A stretch of DNA of 64,000 nucleotides, taken from NCBI RefSeq assembly GCF_025685655.1, contig NZ_JAGSYG010000001.1, positions 1,054,001 to 1,118,000 of the forward strand, written 5' to 3'. The first letter of the stretch is position 1, and every line of letters begins with the position of its first letter. Positions 26,781 through 36,588 of the stretch are shown here, in pieces. The stretch comes from Acidicapsa ligni (GTDB lineage: Bacteria; Acidobacteriota; Terriglobia; Terriglobales; Acidobacteriaceae). Position numbers and translations under genes: made by a program. The notes under the pieces are model-generated. The model was not told where the DNA came from. It made no database searches and saw only the letters and a program-made list of their open reading frames with translations.

Positions 26781-28418
26781 CTACTTCCGCTTGTGTTCGC
26801 GATATCGCTTGATCAGCGCATTGGTTGAGCTGTCATGCTTCAGCACGGGCTCTTCGGCGCTTTCAAGTTCAGGGATGATGCGCTGGGCCAGTACCTTGCC
26901 CAGCTCGACGCCCCATTGATCAAACGAGTCAATCTGCCAGATTGTGCCCTGCACAAAAACGCTGTGCTCATAGAGCGCAACGAGCTTGCCCAGGGTTGCG
27001 GGTGTCATCTTCTCCGCCAGAATTACAGAGGATGGACGGTTACCTTCGAAGGTGCGATGCGGCACAAGCCAATCCGCTGTACCCTCGGCGTGGACCTGTT
27101 CCGCAGTCTTGCCAAAGGCCAGTGCTTCAGCCTGGGCGAAGACGTTGGACATCAGGAAATTGTGATGGTGTCCAAGTGGATTGAGGGATTTGTAGAAGCC
27201 GATGAAATCGCAGGGAATCAGCTTGGTTCCCTGGTGAATCAGTTGATAGAAAGAGTGCTGCCCATTGGTTCCGGGCTCGCCCCAGATGATGGGGCCGGTC
27301 TGGTAATCGGTGGTGCGCCCATCGAGGGTGACATGCTTGCCGTTGCTTTCCATGTTCAGTTGTTGCAGGTAGGCAGGAAAGCGCTTGAGGTACTGGTCAT
27401 ACGGCAGCACGGCAACTGTTTGCGCATCGAAAAAGTTGTTGTACCAGACGGTCAGCAGGCCCATCAGCACAGGCAGATTTTTCTCGAATGGAGTCGTGCG
27501 GAAGTGCTCGTCCATCTCGTGGAAGCCTGCGAGCAGCTCGCGGAAACCATCTGGCCCGACGGCTACCATGGTTGAAAGGCCGATCGCTGAATCCATCGAG
27601 TAGCGACCGCCGACCCAGTCCCAGAAGCCGAACATGTTCGCTGTATCTATGCCGAATTTCGATACCTCGGCGGCGTTTGTCGATACCGCAACGAAGTGCT
27701 TCGCGACTGCGGCGTGCTCTTTTAACTTAGCCAGTGCCCATACGCGCGCGGAGTGCGCATTGGTCATGGTTTCCAGCGTGGTAAATGTCTTTGAAGAGAT
27801 GATGAACAGCGTCTCTTCGGCGTCGAGGTCATGTACTGCTTCTGCAAAATCGGTGCCGTCCACATTGGAAACAAAGCGGAAGTTCAGCTCGCGAATGCTG
27901 TAGTGACGGAGCGCTTCGTACGCCATTACCGGGCCGAGGTCGGAACCGCCGATGCCGATGTTGACGATATTGCGAATCGGCTTGCCTGTATAGCCGGTCC
28001 ACGAGCCGCTGCGAATGCTGTCTGCGAACTTTGCCATCTTGTCGAGCACTTCATGTACGGGAGGTACAACATCGGCACCATCCACGAGGATGGAAGCGCT
28101 CCGGGGTGCGCGCAGGGCGGTATGCAGCACGGCGCGATTTTCGGTGATGTTGATCTTGTCGCCGCGGAACATCGCTTCGATCTTGGCGCTTAGGCCGGAC
28201 TCTTCAGCAAGCTGGAAAAACAGCTTGAGCGTTTCATCTGTGATGCGGTGCTTTGAGTAATCGAGAAAAATGCCGACGGCTTCGGAGTTGAGGCGCTCGC
28301 CGCGTGTTGGGTCCTCCGCGAAAAGCTGGCGAAGAGGGGTGTTGCTGATCGTTGCAAAGTGCGCTTCCAGTGCTTTCCATGCCGCTAACTGTTTCAACGG
28401 AGTAATGCTCGTGGTCAT
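26781..28418 (-). CDS. pgi: Glucose-6-phosphate isomerase
   Basis: 545 residues from the ATG at 28418, which has GGAG seven bases upstream; an ATG five codons earlier lacks one. It interconverts glucose 6-phosphate and fructose 6-phosphate in glycolysis. Substrate-site motifs are [28 protein letters not shown] and [12 protein letters not shown], with the catalytic Glu/His in [20 protein letters not shown]. The length is that of the classical (non-cupin) family. It is a single-gene unit on the minus strand. Confidence 0.96.
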   Translation of the reverse strand: MTTSITPLKQLAAWKALEAHFATISNTPLRQLFAEDPTRGERLNSEAVGIFLDYSKHRITDETLKLFFQLAEESGLSAKIEAMFRGDKINITENRAVLHTALRAPRSASILVDGADVVPPVHEVLDKMAKFADSIRSGSWTGYTGKPIRNIVNIGIGGSDLGPVMAYEALRHYSIRELNFRFVSNVDGTDFAEAVHDLDAEETLFIISSKTFTTLETMTNAHSARVWALAKLKEHAAVAKHFVAVSTNAAEVSKFGIDTANMFGFWDWVGGRYSMDSAIGLSTMVAVGPDGFRELLAGFHEMDEHFRTTPFEKNLPVLMGLLTVWYNNFFDAQTVAVLPYDQYLKRFPAYLQQLNMESNGKHVTLDGRTTDYQTGPIIWGEPGTNGQHSFYQLIHQGTKLIPCDFIGFYKSLNPLGHHHNFLMSNVFAQAEALAFGKTAEQVHAEGTADWLVPHRTFEGNRPSSVILAEKMTPATLGKLVALYEHSVFVQGTIWQIDSFDQWGVELGKVLAQRIIPELESAEEPVLKHDSSTNALIKRYREHKRK

Positions 28419-28568
28419 TTTTTTCTCCTGCAAATGTTTGTCGAGTGATCTATCGGGCAGTTCATAAAGGATTGCTTGATGAACAAGGTTTTTGTCTCTC
28501 TCACCGCAGGATTATACTCCCCACCCGCGCCAGTGAAATGAAGCGAAACGCGTCCCGGGAGAGACAGC

Positions 28569-28602
28569 AATGCCCGCGTGTGTTTGGATTCACGCGGGCA
28601 TT
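28569..28602 (-). terminator. Stem-loop after the M28 peptidase gene
   Basis: A perfect 12-bp stem (AATGCCCGCGTG / CACGCGGGCATT) with a 10-base loop lies 19 bp past the stop codon. It lacks a T run on the minus strand. Confidence 0.65.
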
Positions 28603-28620
28603 GAGGAGGTGCAACTGCTT

Positions 28621-30399
28621 TTATTTGGTTGCCGGAGCAGCCTCAGCGCCAGGGAAAATTCCCTCCAGCGGCTTGCGTAGTTCCTGCTCCTGCCCGGGGT
28701 TTGGAAGCGGTTTGCGGGGGAGCATCTTGTCGCGTTGCGCAGCGTTGTAGAGGAAGATTGCTTCGACGACTGCAATCTGCTTCAGGTCCGCAGGCTGCAG
28801 GCGCTCGACTGTGTCTTCGTTGGAGTGATGGGTGCGGGTCTCATAATCCATATCGTCCTGGATGAACTGGAAGCCCGGGATGCCGACTGCATCGAAGCTC
28901 AGGTGATCCGTGCCGCCGGTATTGCGATTGGTGACGGTGGATACTCCGAGATCTTTCAGCGGAGCGATCCACTGAGCGAAGATCGGTGCGATGGCGGTGT
29001 TGCCCTGGGTGTAGATTCCGCGAATCTTGCCGGTACCGTTATCGATGTTGAAGTAGCCGGAGATCAGCTTCTGTTCCGGCTTGACGGTGAGCGGCCCGGT
29101 GGTGCGGCGCATGTATTCCGGGAGCACAACCTGGTCTGGAGCCGTCGAAAGCTGCGCCGAACCGAAGTGCTGCGTGACATAGCCCTTCGATCCGAAGATG
29201 CCCTGTTCTTCGCCGGTCCAGAGTGCAATGCGGATGGTGCGGCGCGGCTTGATGTCCAGCGCTTTCAGGATGCGGACAGCCTCCATTGCAACGACGGTTC
29301 CGGCGCCATTGTCGGTTGCGCCTGTGCCTGCGATCCAGCTATCCAGATGGCCGCCAACCATCACTACCTGCTCCTTGAGCGAGGGGTCTGTGCCGGGAAT
29401 CTCAGCAACGGTGTCGAAGCCATGTTCATGCTCCCCGGTTACACGGGTCTCGACGTCGATCTGCACGGTTACGGGGACGTGCGCCTGGGTGAGGCGGTAG
29501 AGGCGTCCGTAGCTCTCGATCGCTGCAACAGCTACGGGAATCTTTACTTCTTTACCGGCGATGTATGGTGTGCGGCCCAGTGTCGCACCGTTGTCGTCAA
29601 AGAAAGTGCCGCCGGAACCGCCTCCGTTCTTGGCATCGCGGCTGGGCTCGATGACGGCTGCAACCTTTTCATCGGCGAAGAATTGCGCAATCCTGTCGAT
29701 GAGTTTGTTGCGCTCAATGTAAGCGGCAATACGCTTCTGTACATCGGGACTCACGCCGCCGCTGCCAGCGGTTACGGGGAAACTGGCAAGGTCTTCCAGC
29801 TCCTTGTCTGTGTAGCGCGTGAACAGGGCTTGATCTACAGGTGGAACCTCACGCATGGCGCCAAAGAGCACGATCTTGCCGGCCAGCTTACCCTTGTAGG
29901 TGTCAAAGTCCTTTTCACTCTGAAGGCTGACAAACGCTACATCGCCGGTTACCGGTCCGGGTGTCGATGGGGACCAGGGTGTTGCCTGCAGGATCAGCAC
30001 GGCGGTATCGGGAGTTACCATGCGCGCCCAGGTGTTCAGTTGCTGCCAGCCTAGGCCAAACTCGCCCCAGTCTTCCAGGCGAGCGTTTTGCAGGCCGATC
30101 CTGGTCAGGGTGTCGCGAGTCCACTCATTGGCCTTTTTCAGGTTTGGCGAACCGGTCAGGCGAGGCCCGATCCCGTCCATCAGCGCGCTGGCAAACTCCA
30201 TCACATGCGAGTGATTGAAGCCTTCGTCGCGAATCCGCTGGTAGGTGGCAATGTCGAGGGTCTCCGTCGCGGGCTGCACCTCGGTGTAGGGGTCTGTTGT
30301 GGTTGGAGCGGGAACTTTAGGTTTACTTTCGGCAAGCATCTGCAAGGCTAATCCTGCGATTATTGCGGCCGCAAGCAGGTTTTGTCGTTTTGCTAACAT
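28621..30399 (-). CDS. Secreted M28 family zinc aminopeptidase
   Basis: 592 residues from the ATG at 30399, which has GGAG nine bases upstream; the frame extends to 30504 without a signal sequence. The signal peptide is MLAKRQNLLAAAIIAGLALQ. A PA-type domain (KGKLAGKIVLFGA) is inserted ahead of the catalytic part. Zinc ligands and catalytic residues are in GGHLDSW, GATDNGAGT, WTGEEQG and THHSNEDT. The family trims amino acids from peptides outside the cell. It is a single gene divergent from the MBOAT gene. Confidence 0.92.
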   Translation of the reverse strand: MLAKRQNLLAAAIIAGLALQMLAESKPKVPAPTTTDPYTEVQPATETLDIATYQRIRDEGFNHSHVMEFASALMDGIGPRLTGSPNLKKANEWTRDTLTRIGLQNARLEDWGEFGLGWQQLNTWARMVTPDTAVLILQATPWSPSTPGPVTGDVAFVSLQSEKDFDTYKGKLAGKIVLFGAMREVPPVDQALFTRYTDKELEDLASFPVTAGSGGVSPDVQKRIAAYIERNKLIDRIAQFFADEKVAAVIEPSRDAKNGGGSGGTFFDDNGATLGRTPYIAGKEVKIPVAVAAIESYGRLYRLTQAHVPVTVQIDVETRVTGEHEHGFDTVAEIPGTDPSLKEQVVMVGGHLDSWIAGTGATDNGAGTVVAMEAVRILKALDIKPRRTIRIALWTGEEQGIFGSKGYVTQHFGSAQLSTAPDQVVLPEYMRRTTGPLTVKPEQKLISGYFNIDNGTGKIRGIYTQGNTAIAPIFAQWIAPLKDLGVSTVTNRNTGGTDHLSFDAVGIPGFQFIQDDMDYETRTHHSNEDTVERLQPADLKQIAVVEAIFLYNAAQRDKMLPRKPLPNPGQEQELRKPLEGIFPGAEAAPATK

Positions 30400-30529
30400 T
30401 AGAAGTTGCTCCATTTTTAAGTGTTTGTACGCGTTTGATGAATTGTAGGTCATGAGTCCGCTGCTGTACGGATAGAAACATGCGTCGTGATAGATTGAAA
30501 CCATCCGGTGTCTCGGAGAACATCCCCCA

Positions 30530-31699
30530 TTGATCTTTAATACCTTTAGCTACTATTTTCTTTTTCTGGTCCCTGCCGCGGTTCTTTTTCGGCTGGTTCC
30601 TCAGTGGTTGCGACCCTGGATTATCGTTCTTTTCGGCAGCGGATTCTTTCTCTACTTTGCGTACGACATGGCTGGATTCTGGGGCGCGGCTTGCCTGCTC
30701 ATTTTTATATGGGAAGCGCTAGTCAGCCGTCTTTATCAGCCGTCTTCGCGGTGGTGTATTCTCGGCATCCTGCAGAGCGTGATCCTGCTTGGGATTTTTA
30801 AATACTGGAACTTTTTTACCGGCCTCTTCTTTATCCACTCGGCCAATCCTTTTCACTGGCAGGGAGCGTTTTTGCCCCTCGGCATATCCTTCTTTACTTT
30901 TGAGTTCTACCACTACGCATGGGATCGCCGTGCCGGGAAGACGGAAGCTGGAACGCTTGGTGAGTACCTGGCTTTCATTCTCTTTTTTCCCACGATGGTT
31001 GCTGGGCCGATCAAGCGCTACCAGGATTTTCTGCCCAAGCTGCGCCGTCAGCCGACGGAGTGGAATAACGACTGGGAGCGCGGTATTACGCGCATTCTCA
31101 CGGGACTGGTGAAGAAGTTTGCTATCGCAGATCTGCTCACTGCGTGGACGGATCATCTGAATGCGCATGATGTGCTGCTTGCGGATCGCCGTGTTCTGGC
31201 TTTCTGGGCGCTGGCTTATGGCATCAAGATCTACGCTGATTTCTCTGGCTATTCAGACATCGCTATTGGTTCTGCGCGTCTCTTCGGTATCAAGGTTCCG
31301 GAGAATTTTGACTGGCCTTACGGACGCCGCAATATTCAACGCTTCTGGCAGTGCTGGCATATTTCTCTTACGCGCTGGCTGACCGATTACGTCTACATTC
31401 CTCTTGGTGGATCACGCGTCTCAACGCCGCGCATCTATGCGAATGTGATTGCGGTCATGCTGGTCAGCGGCCTGTGGCATGGGGCGGGGCTCAACTTTAT
31501 CGTCTGGGGATTGTGGCATGGGGTACTGCTGGCGGGGCATAGGTTCTGGCGCCAGTTCAAGCCGGAACCAAGTACGCATCCCATGGTGGTATTTTCCAGC
31601 CGTGTGGCTACGTTCATTCTCGTCAATGCAGCATGGCCGCTCTTCTGCATGAATTTGCCAACTGCTATTCTCTTTTACAGGAGGCTCCTGGTCGGCTGA
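30530..31699 (+). CDS. MBOAT-family O-acyltransferase (AlgI-like)
   Basis: 389 residues from a TTG. It has about 10 hydrophobic segments. The catalytic histidine region reads SGLWHGAGLNFIVWGLWHG, and the earlier FPTMVAGPIKRYQDF block is the AlgI/DltB signature. It would move acetyl groups across the inner membrane for a polysaccharide or other envelope polymer. The protein stops before the final short membrane segment normally found in the family, and the next ORF supplies a similar segment. It overlaps that ORF by one base (TGATG) and is followed by an SGNH-like gene, matching AlgI-AlgX/PatB pairs. Confidence 0.85.
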   Translation: MIFNTFSYYFLFLVPAAVLFRLVPQWLRPWIIVLFGSGFFLYFAYDMAGFWGAACLLIFIWEALVSRLYQPSSRWCILGILQSVILLGIFKYWNFFTGLFFIHSANPFHWQGAFLPLGISFFTFEFYHYAWDRRAGKTEAGTLGEYLAFILFFPTMVAGPIKRYQDFLPKLRRQPTEWNNDWERGITRILTGLVKKFAIADLLTAWTDHLNAHDVLLADRRVLAFWALAYGIKIYADFSGYSDIAIGSARLFGIKVPENFDWPYGRRNIQRFWQCWHISLTRWLTDYVYIPLGGSRVSTPRIYANVIAVMLVSGLWHGAGLNFIVWGLWHGVLLAGHRFWRQFKPEPSTHPMVVFSSRVATFILVNAAWPLFCMNLPTAILFYRRLLVG

Positions 31700-31875
31700 T
31701 GCTAGATCCCTTACGCGCTGGAATCGAATATCTTTGCGGCGAGCGCGATGACGCTCCTCCGCTGCTTGCGGGCCGATTTGCCTGGATACCCCGCTATGCT
31801 GTGTGGGTGGTAGCCATCCTGTTGATCTACGCCTTTTCAGGCCAATCTTCCAAGTTCATCTATATCGACTTTTAG
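31699..31875 (+). CDS. 58-residue single-pass membrane protein
   Basis: Its ATG overlaps the stop of the MBOAT gene (TGATG), and its stop lies two bases before the next ATG. It has one hydrophobic segment (YAVWVVAILLIYAF) and ends in KFIYIDF. That ending resembles the FIYFQF-type C-terminus common in MBOAT proteins, so this may be the detached last helix of the transferase, or a small partner. It is too short for a domain match. The tight packing on both sides supports translation. Confidence 0.65.
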   Translation: MLDPLRAGIEYLCGERDDAPPLLAGRFAWIPRYAVWVVAILLIYAFSGQSSKFIYIDF

Positions 31876-31877
31876 TC

Positions 31878-32894
31878 ATGACTCCAGATGCCATGAATTC
31901 ATCCGCTCGATCCACCAGGCATGCCTTAGTGCCACTGCTTGTGGTGGGCGTGGGACTGTTGATTGTCGTGAATCTGCTTATCTCGGTCTGGACTCATAGC
32001 CTGCCCTACTATCAGAAGCTTGAAAAGATACGCAACTCGCACGATCCCAACCTGCTCTTTGTAGGGAACTCTCTACTCGATGGGCGCGTGGATGAGAAGG
32101 CCATCGCCAGCGTTGCGCACGATCACGGCGTCTCCTATGTTGTCCTTAACTCTGCGCTGGGTGCGTCTGAGCCACCTGAGCAACGGTTGCTTTTTCAATA
32201 TGCAGTTGCAAAACATTCGGGCATTCGGACCCTGGTGGTTGGCGTATTTGATTTTCAACTCACGAAACCTGATCATGCATCGGTTAGTGACTTGACCGGG
32301 AACCGCATGATCGGCATCGATCGCCGTTTCTCCGCTTCACAGGTCGCCGCAGTCTATAACTTTGGGATGCCTGAGCGTGCCGAGCTTGCAATTCTCAGAG
32401 CTTTGCCTATGGCGGCGAATCGCGCCAATACATGGAAGTATGTTGAGCTGCTGCGTCGCTCCATGTCTTCTCTTGGGATGCCGAGTGCTGCGACAAACAG
32501 TATGGGCCGCGTGGCAGATTTTGCTGCGCTTGAGGCGCGCTCGCCACAGGCTTTCGATGCGAAAGCGCAGGAGTTTCTCAACCATCCTGACCACTTCAAT
32601 AGCAGCTACGAATCTGTGTTTACCCAGGCGCGCAAGGCGGGTATGAACGTTGTTATTGTGATCATGCCGATGACGCCTTCCCATGAAGAAGCCTTTTATT
32701 CACGGCCAAGCTGGAGCCAATATATGCAGTCGCTCACAGCTCTGGCGAACCAGCGTGATATCCGCGTCATCGATGCCAGCGAGTGGTTTTGCACGCAGCG
32801 TTATTTCGTCGATCATCTTCATATGACCAGCGAGGCTGCTCACGAGTTCTCTGTACGCCTGGGCAATGAGCTTTCTCAAGCGGGCAGCAAGTAG
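31878..32894 (+). CDS. Membrane-anchored SGNH-hydrolase-like protein
   Basis: 338 residues from the ATG two bases after the small ORF; the frame opens earlier at 31803 but inside that ORF. One N-terminal membrane anchor (LVPLLVVGVGLLIVVNLLISV) is followed by a periplasmic domain. It has a GNSLLDGR strand-loop in the place of the GDSL Ser block and the C-terminal DHLHMT motif carrying the catalytic Asp/His. Such proteins hand acyl groups from an MBOAT transporter to a polysaccharide or remove them. The three genes 30530-32894 thus form one O-acylation unit; the polymer is unknown. Confidence 0.75.
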   Translation: MTPDAMNSSARSTRHALVPLLVVGVGLLIVVNLLISVWTHSLPYYQKLEKIRNSHDPNLLFVGNSLLDGRVDEKAIASVAHDHGVSYVVLNSALGASEPPEQRLLFQYAVAKHSGIRTLVVGVFDFQLTKPDHASVSDLTGNRMIGIDRRFSASQVAAVYNFGMPERAELAILRALPMAANRANTWKYVELLRRSMSSLGMPSAATNSMGRVADFAALEARSPQAFDAKAQEFLNHPDHFNSSYESVFTQARKAGMNVVIVIMPMTPSHEEAFYSRPSWSQYMQSLTALANQRDIRVIDASEWFCTQRYFVDHLHMTSEAAHEFSVRLGNELSQAGSK

Positions 32895-32989
32895 TCGTCT
32901 GGTTCTGTATTCCTATCTCTTCGCGGGAACAAGCTCATCGCTGCTATTTGTGCTTATAGGATGATCTTGTAGCGAGAGAGTTGCCATCA

Positions 32990-33934
32990 ATGGAACCAAC
33001 CGGATCAACGGAATCAACGCGGCCATTGCATCGAGTGTTGACGACGTGGCGCACGCGTACGCGGATGCTTGAACTGGGGCGCCGCACGCTGATCATGGGC
33101 GTTGTGAATATTACGCCGGACTCCTTTTCCGATGGTGGTCTGTATCTAGATGTGGAACGCGCGATAGAGCATGCGCTTCAGCTTCTGGATGAAGGCGCGG
33201 ATATTCTCGATCTTGGTGCCGAGAGTACGCGGCCTGGTTCTCGCGCCGGGAAAGATCCGGCGGTGAGTGCAGAGGATGAGCTGGCGCGGCTTCTGCCGGT
33301 GCTTGAGGCAATTCTCAAGGCGCGTCCCGATACGGTGATCTCGGTCGATACATACAAGTCCGTGACGGCCCGTGCGGCGGTGGCTGCGGGCGCGGAAATT
33401 GTGAATGACGTGAGTGGTTTTCTGTGGGACCCGGAGATGACTGCGGCCTGTGCGGAACTCGGTTGTGGCGTCGTACTGATGCATACGCGTGGCACGCCCG
33501 AGGAATGGCGCACGCAGGCTCGTCTGGAAGGCGCCGCAGTGCTGCCGCTGGTGCAAAACGGTCTTGCGGCCACGCTGGAGTCGGCGCAGGCAGCAGGCAT
33601 CGCTGCGGAGGCAATTGTGCTGGATCCTGGATATGGGTTTGGCAAACGTCTGGGCGAGAACTATGCGCTGCTTGCGCGGCAGGCGGAGTTGCTGGTTTTG
33701 GGACGGCCTCTGCTCGTCGGACTCTCCCGCAAGTCGTTCCTTGGACATCCCATGGCGTCCCTATACGGTGCTCCGGGGCAGATACCGGCCGGGTCGCGTG
33801 AGACAGCCAGTGTAGCTGCGCTTACGGCGGGTATTCTCCTGGGGGCTTCGATCGTTCGTGTGCATCTGGTGCGTCCGGCTGTTGAAGCTGCGCGGGTGGC
33901 GGATGCGATCTATGCAGCCTGGCGGCCTATTTAA
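32990..33934 (+). CDS. folP: Dihydropteroate synthase
   Basis: 314 residues from the ATG at 32990 (a TTG at 32981 is the other choice), with GAGAG upstream. It joins p-aminobenzoate to dihydropterin pyrophosphate in folate synthesis and is the sulfonamide target. Signatures are MGVVNITPDSFSDGG, LDLGAESTRPG, SVDTYKS, VNDVSGF and the C-terminal SRKSFLG, all in TIM-barrel order. The ~35-residue N-terminal extension is Ser/Thr-rich. No other folate gene is adjacent. Confidence 0.95.
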   Translation: MEPTGSTESTRPLHRVLTTWRTRTRMLELGRRTLIMGVVNITPDSFSDGGLYLDVERAIEHALQLLDEGADILDLGAESTRPGSRAGKDPAVSAEDELARLLPVLEAILKARPDTVISVDTYKSVTARAAVAAGAEIVNDVSGFLWDPEMTAACAELGCGVVLMHTRGTPEEWRTQARLEGAAVLPLVQNGLAATLESAQAAGIAAEAIVLDPGYGFGKRLGENYALLARQAELLVLGRPLLVGLSRKSFLGHPMASLYGAPGQIPAGSRETASVAALTAGILLGASIVRVHLVRPAVEAARVADAIYAAWRPI

Positions 33935-34176
33935 CCTGAAATTCTTCGAACTTAAGTTGCAGCGACCGGGCCCGCAAGGGGCAAGGGATTGCAGTTGTGT
34001 CTCGGGTATACTCACAAAAAAGCTCGCGGTACCCACAGGTATCCATAGGCATTGCTATTGGAGTCGTCGCTACGCCGAGGTTTTGTTCTGGTTGTGTTCG
34101 CGAGACACTGAAACAAAAACGAGGGCTCGTACATTCACCGTAGAGCTGTCAAAAGTTATCCAGAGTTGGGGCAATC

Positions 34177-35232
34177 ATGCATAGCAAACGGAACTTTGGG
34201 CTCGATCTGCTTCGAACCCTGGCGATTACCTCTGTCTTTCTTGCCCATGGAGTGAGTGCGCTTGATAGCCTCAGCGTCGGAGTCGATCTCTTTTTTGTCT
34301 TATCAGGGTTTCTGATTGGCCGGATCTACTTTCGTCAGCAGCGCAGCGGTGATTTCAAGTTATGGGGTTTCTGGGTGGCACGGTGGTGGAGAACGTTGCC
34401 TCCTTACATAGCAGCTCTTGGGCTCTTTGTACTGGCTGAGCGGTGGATTCCGGGGAATCCTGTCGAGTGGTATTACCTGTTTTTTCTGCAGACAATCCTG
34501 GGATTGAAGGGCTTCGGTCCATCCTGGAGCCTTTGTGTTGAAGAGCACTTCTATCTGGCGCTGCCGCTTCTGGCTCTGGCAGCACAGGCAATTTTCGGTA
34601 CCAAGGTCTTCAAATGGATTCTTCCGCTGGCCTTCTTTGCGCCTTTAATCCTGCGGGCTGTGTGCATTGCTTATGTGGGCGGAGTGGCTCATATGCCGGA
34701 TCAGTGGTATCGATTGACACCGTTTCATTGCGATGGCTTGATCGCCGGTGTTTATCTGGCGTATCTGTTTGTCGAGCAGCCGGAGTGGTTTGAAAAAGCG
34801 CGCGTCCCGTCCTGGGTATGCGCTCCTCTTGTGCTGGTGGCAATGATCGCATCCCGCTTCTTTGCAGGAAGCATGTTGTTTGAAACGCTGAATGCAACGT
34901 TGGAAGCTATTGGTTTTGCGGCATGGCTGCGCCTGGCCTACGACCTTGCGTGGGAACCAGTTTCGTTTGCCGGTCGCACGATGGAGAAGATTATTCGGGG
35001 GCTGGCTCTCGCGTCTTACAGCATCTACCTGATTCATGTGCTGGTCATGAGCGATCTGCGCGTTTTAGTGGCTTCCTGGCCGCGTGGAGCTGCCAAGTCG
35101 GCATTCATCCTGGGTTTCACGCTGGTTGTTTGCATCGTATTTTACTTTCTGTTTGAGAAGCCAAGCATTGTGACTCGCGACCGTTTTCTGGCGCGACGAA
35201 AGCAGGCTCAGGAAGTTGTTACGCCTTCCTGA
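34177..35232 (+). CDS. Acyltransferase-3 family membrane protein
   Basis: 351 residues with about 10 hydrophobic segments. The family signature is at the N-terminus: FGLDLLRTLAITSVFLAHG with the catalytic His, then SVGVDLFFVLSGFLIG. The loop PSWSLCVEEHFYLALPLL is also typical. These OafA/YrhL-type proteins acylate surface polysaccharides or other envelope sugars. Together with the MBOAT gene 2 kb upstream it suggests a modified exopolysaccharide or lipopolysaccharide. A 54-bp palindrome lies 65 bp after the stop. Confidence 0.88.
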   Translation: MHSKRNFGLDLLRTLAITSVFLAHGVSALDSLSVGVDLFFVLSGFLIGRIYFRQQRSGDFKLWGFWVARWWRTLPPYIAALGLFVLAERWIPGNPVEWYYLFFLQTILGLKGFGPSWSLCVEEHFYLALPLLALAAQAIFGTKVFKWILPLAFFAPLILRAVCIAYVGGVAHMPDQWYRLTPFHCDGLIAGVYLAYLFVEQPEWFEKARVPSWVCAPLVLVAMIASRFFAGSMLFETLNATLEAIGFAAWLRLAYDLAWEPVSFAGRTMEKIIRGLALASYSIYLIHVLVMSDLRVLVASWPRGAAKSAFILGFTLVVCIVFYFLFEKPSIVTRDRFLARRKQAQEVVTPS

Positions 35233-35296
35233 TGCGTACGCCAGGCATGCTGAGCTGGCGGGATGCGATGGATGTGTAGACAGGAAAAGATAGTAC

Positions 35297-35350
35297 AAGC
35301 TGAAACAGGAACGCCTGCCAATGCATTGGCAGGCGTTCCTGTTTCAGCTT
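35297..35350. repeat. 54-bp perfect palindrome between convergent genes
   Basis: Two 27-bp arms (left 35297-35323, right 35324-35350) are exact reverse complements with no spacer; the arms end AAGCTGAAAC and GTTTCAGCTT. It lies between the acyltransferase stop (plus) and the stop of the small membrane protein (minus). RNA from either strand would form a very stable hairpin, so it could end or protect both messages. There is no T run. Confidence 0.9.
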
Positions 35351-35369
35351 CACAACTGTTAAATTTTAG

Positions 35370-35708
35370 TTAAGCCTCGGCTTCTTCCAGGGTGTCGCGG
35401 TCCATATCGAACTGCCGTGTTGATGACCACTTTTCGAGATAGACGATGCCCATCAGCAATCCGACGAGGAAGACTGAAACGGAACTGTACTCCATGATCG
35501 TAAGCCGAGTATCTTCCTGTGCGGTCTGGTAGATGATTATTCCGTGGACATTGCGAGGAGTCATGCGCAATTCGTTTGGCGCTGGGGATTTAGGCAACGT
35601 CTCAAGATAGTCTGTCGAAACCATTGCACTGAATATCAGGCCACCAAGCCCGGGAAGCAGAAAAAGAAGTGCGAAGAATTTTAGGACTGCCAGATTGGCG
35701 CGTTTCAT
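35370..35708 (-). CDS. Small membrane protein of unknown function
   Basis: 112 residues from the ATG at 35708, which has GGAG six bases upstream; an ATG four codons earlier lacks a site. Two hydrophobic segments (LAVLKFFALLFLLPGLGGLIF and VFLVGLLMGIVYL) flank a ~45-residue loop that probably faces the periplasm. The tail is acidic. No family is recognised. It lies behind a 54-bp palindrome and ahead of an AT-rich promoter region. Confidence 0.55.
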   Translation of the reverse strand: MKRANLAVLKFFALLFLLPGLGGLIFSAMVSTDYLETLPKSPAPNELRMTPRNVHGIIIYQTAQEDTRLTIMEYSSVSVFLVGLLMGIVYLEKWSSTRQFDMDRDTLEEAEA

Positions 35709-35980
35709 ATTCGACTCCATGACTTTTCATATTGAACTTGAACCCGTCTTGAGGGTCTGTTCGAGATGAGACAGTCTTTAGTGGGGAATGACGGAGATCC
35801 GTTTCACCCTCGCCTGGATGAACTGCTTATGACTAGGTAACGCCCTCTTTTAAGCGCTGTCAACGCATTAAAAAGTAATCGCATTTTAAGAATCAGTAAC
35901 TATTTAAAGGTTCAAAACTTAGCTAATAATTCGTTTTAGCACCGTCAAAATTTACTTGCGGTTGGACTTATATCGAGCCG
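35709..35980. other. AT-rich intergenic region
   Basis: 272 bp, much richer in A/T than its surroundings, especially 35835-35960. It should hold the promoter of the small membrane protein and the end of the DUF4440-like gene. No strong hexamers or terminator were found. Confidence 0.4.
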
Positions 35981-36490
35981 TTATTTTCGCTCGCTGTCCT
36001 GAATGCGGCTGGCTTCAAAACTCACGATCTTCCACTGACTCTGAGGGTTTCTCACGTAGACGCGCGTGTAACGGTATTTACCGGAGATCCCTTTTTCATC
36101 CCTGGTTCCGGTCAACTCAACCTGCGATGTCACTACGGCAGTCAATCCGTAGACGCGAACTTTGCGATCTGAAATTGTGAGGTCTGTCAGTTGAATTGTG
36201 CCGGTGCGCAAGCTGGTTACAGCCTGCTCTTTGGTCTGGATTGCACCGTTCGCTGTGATGCCGGTGTAGTCGTCCGCGAGCAGTCCTTCGAGGGCTGTGC
36301 TGTTGCGTTTGATCATGGCGGTACGCCAAGCTTCTTCTAAAACTTCAATCTCGTGACGGTATTCGTGACGCTGGGCGCGTGGAAGCGGATGCTGCGCGGG
36401 GCCTGCAAAGAGGGGAACTGCGACAACCCCCAACATCAGCAGCAGGAACCCTGCTGCCAGGACGATTCGGAAAGGAGACTTGGCAACCAT
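35981..36490 (-). CDS. Secreted DUF4440/SnoaL-like protein
   Basis: 169 residues from the ATG at 36490; the frame extends to 36565 but the signal peptide begins here (SPFRIVLAAGFLLLMLGVVAV). The mature part has the NTF2-like alpha+beta pattern: a helix with VLEEAWRTAMIKRNSTALEGLLADDYTGI, then strands ending in QSQWKIVSFEASRI, which is typical of DUF4440. Members of the fold bind small molecules or act as isomerases, but no catalytic residue is certain. It is a single gene. Confidence 0.7.
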   Translation of the reverse strand: MVAKSPFRIVLAAGFLLLMLGVVAVPLFAGPAQHPLPRAQRHEYRHEIEVLEEAWRTAMIKRNSTALEGLLADDYTGITANGAIQTKEQAVTSLRTGTIQLTDLTISDRKVRVYGLTAVVTSQVELTGTRDEKGISGKYRYTRVYVRNPQSQWKIVSFEASRIQDSERK

Positions 36491-36588
36491 ATTCGTAACG
36501 AATCGTAGACTTGGACGCGACTCCAGGTCAAAAGGAATCCGTGGGGGCCGAACCTGCAAGAGCAAAGATTCGGCCCGAAGCCTTATGA

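Noticed and set aside
28735-30054. 439-codon plus-strand ORF
   Set aside because: It is antisense to the M28 peptidase, whose zinc motifs are intact; the ORF has no recognisable domain.
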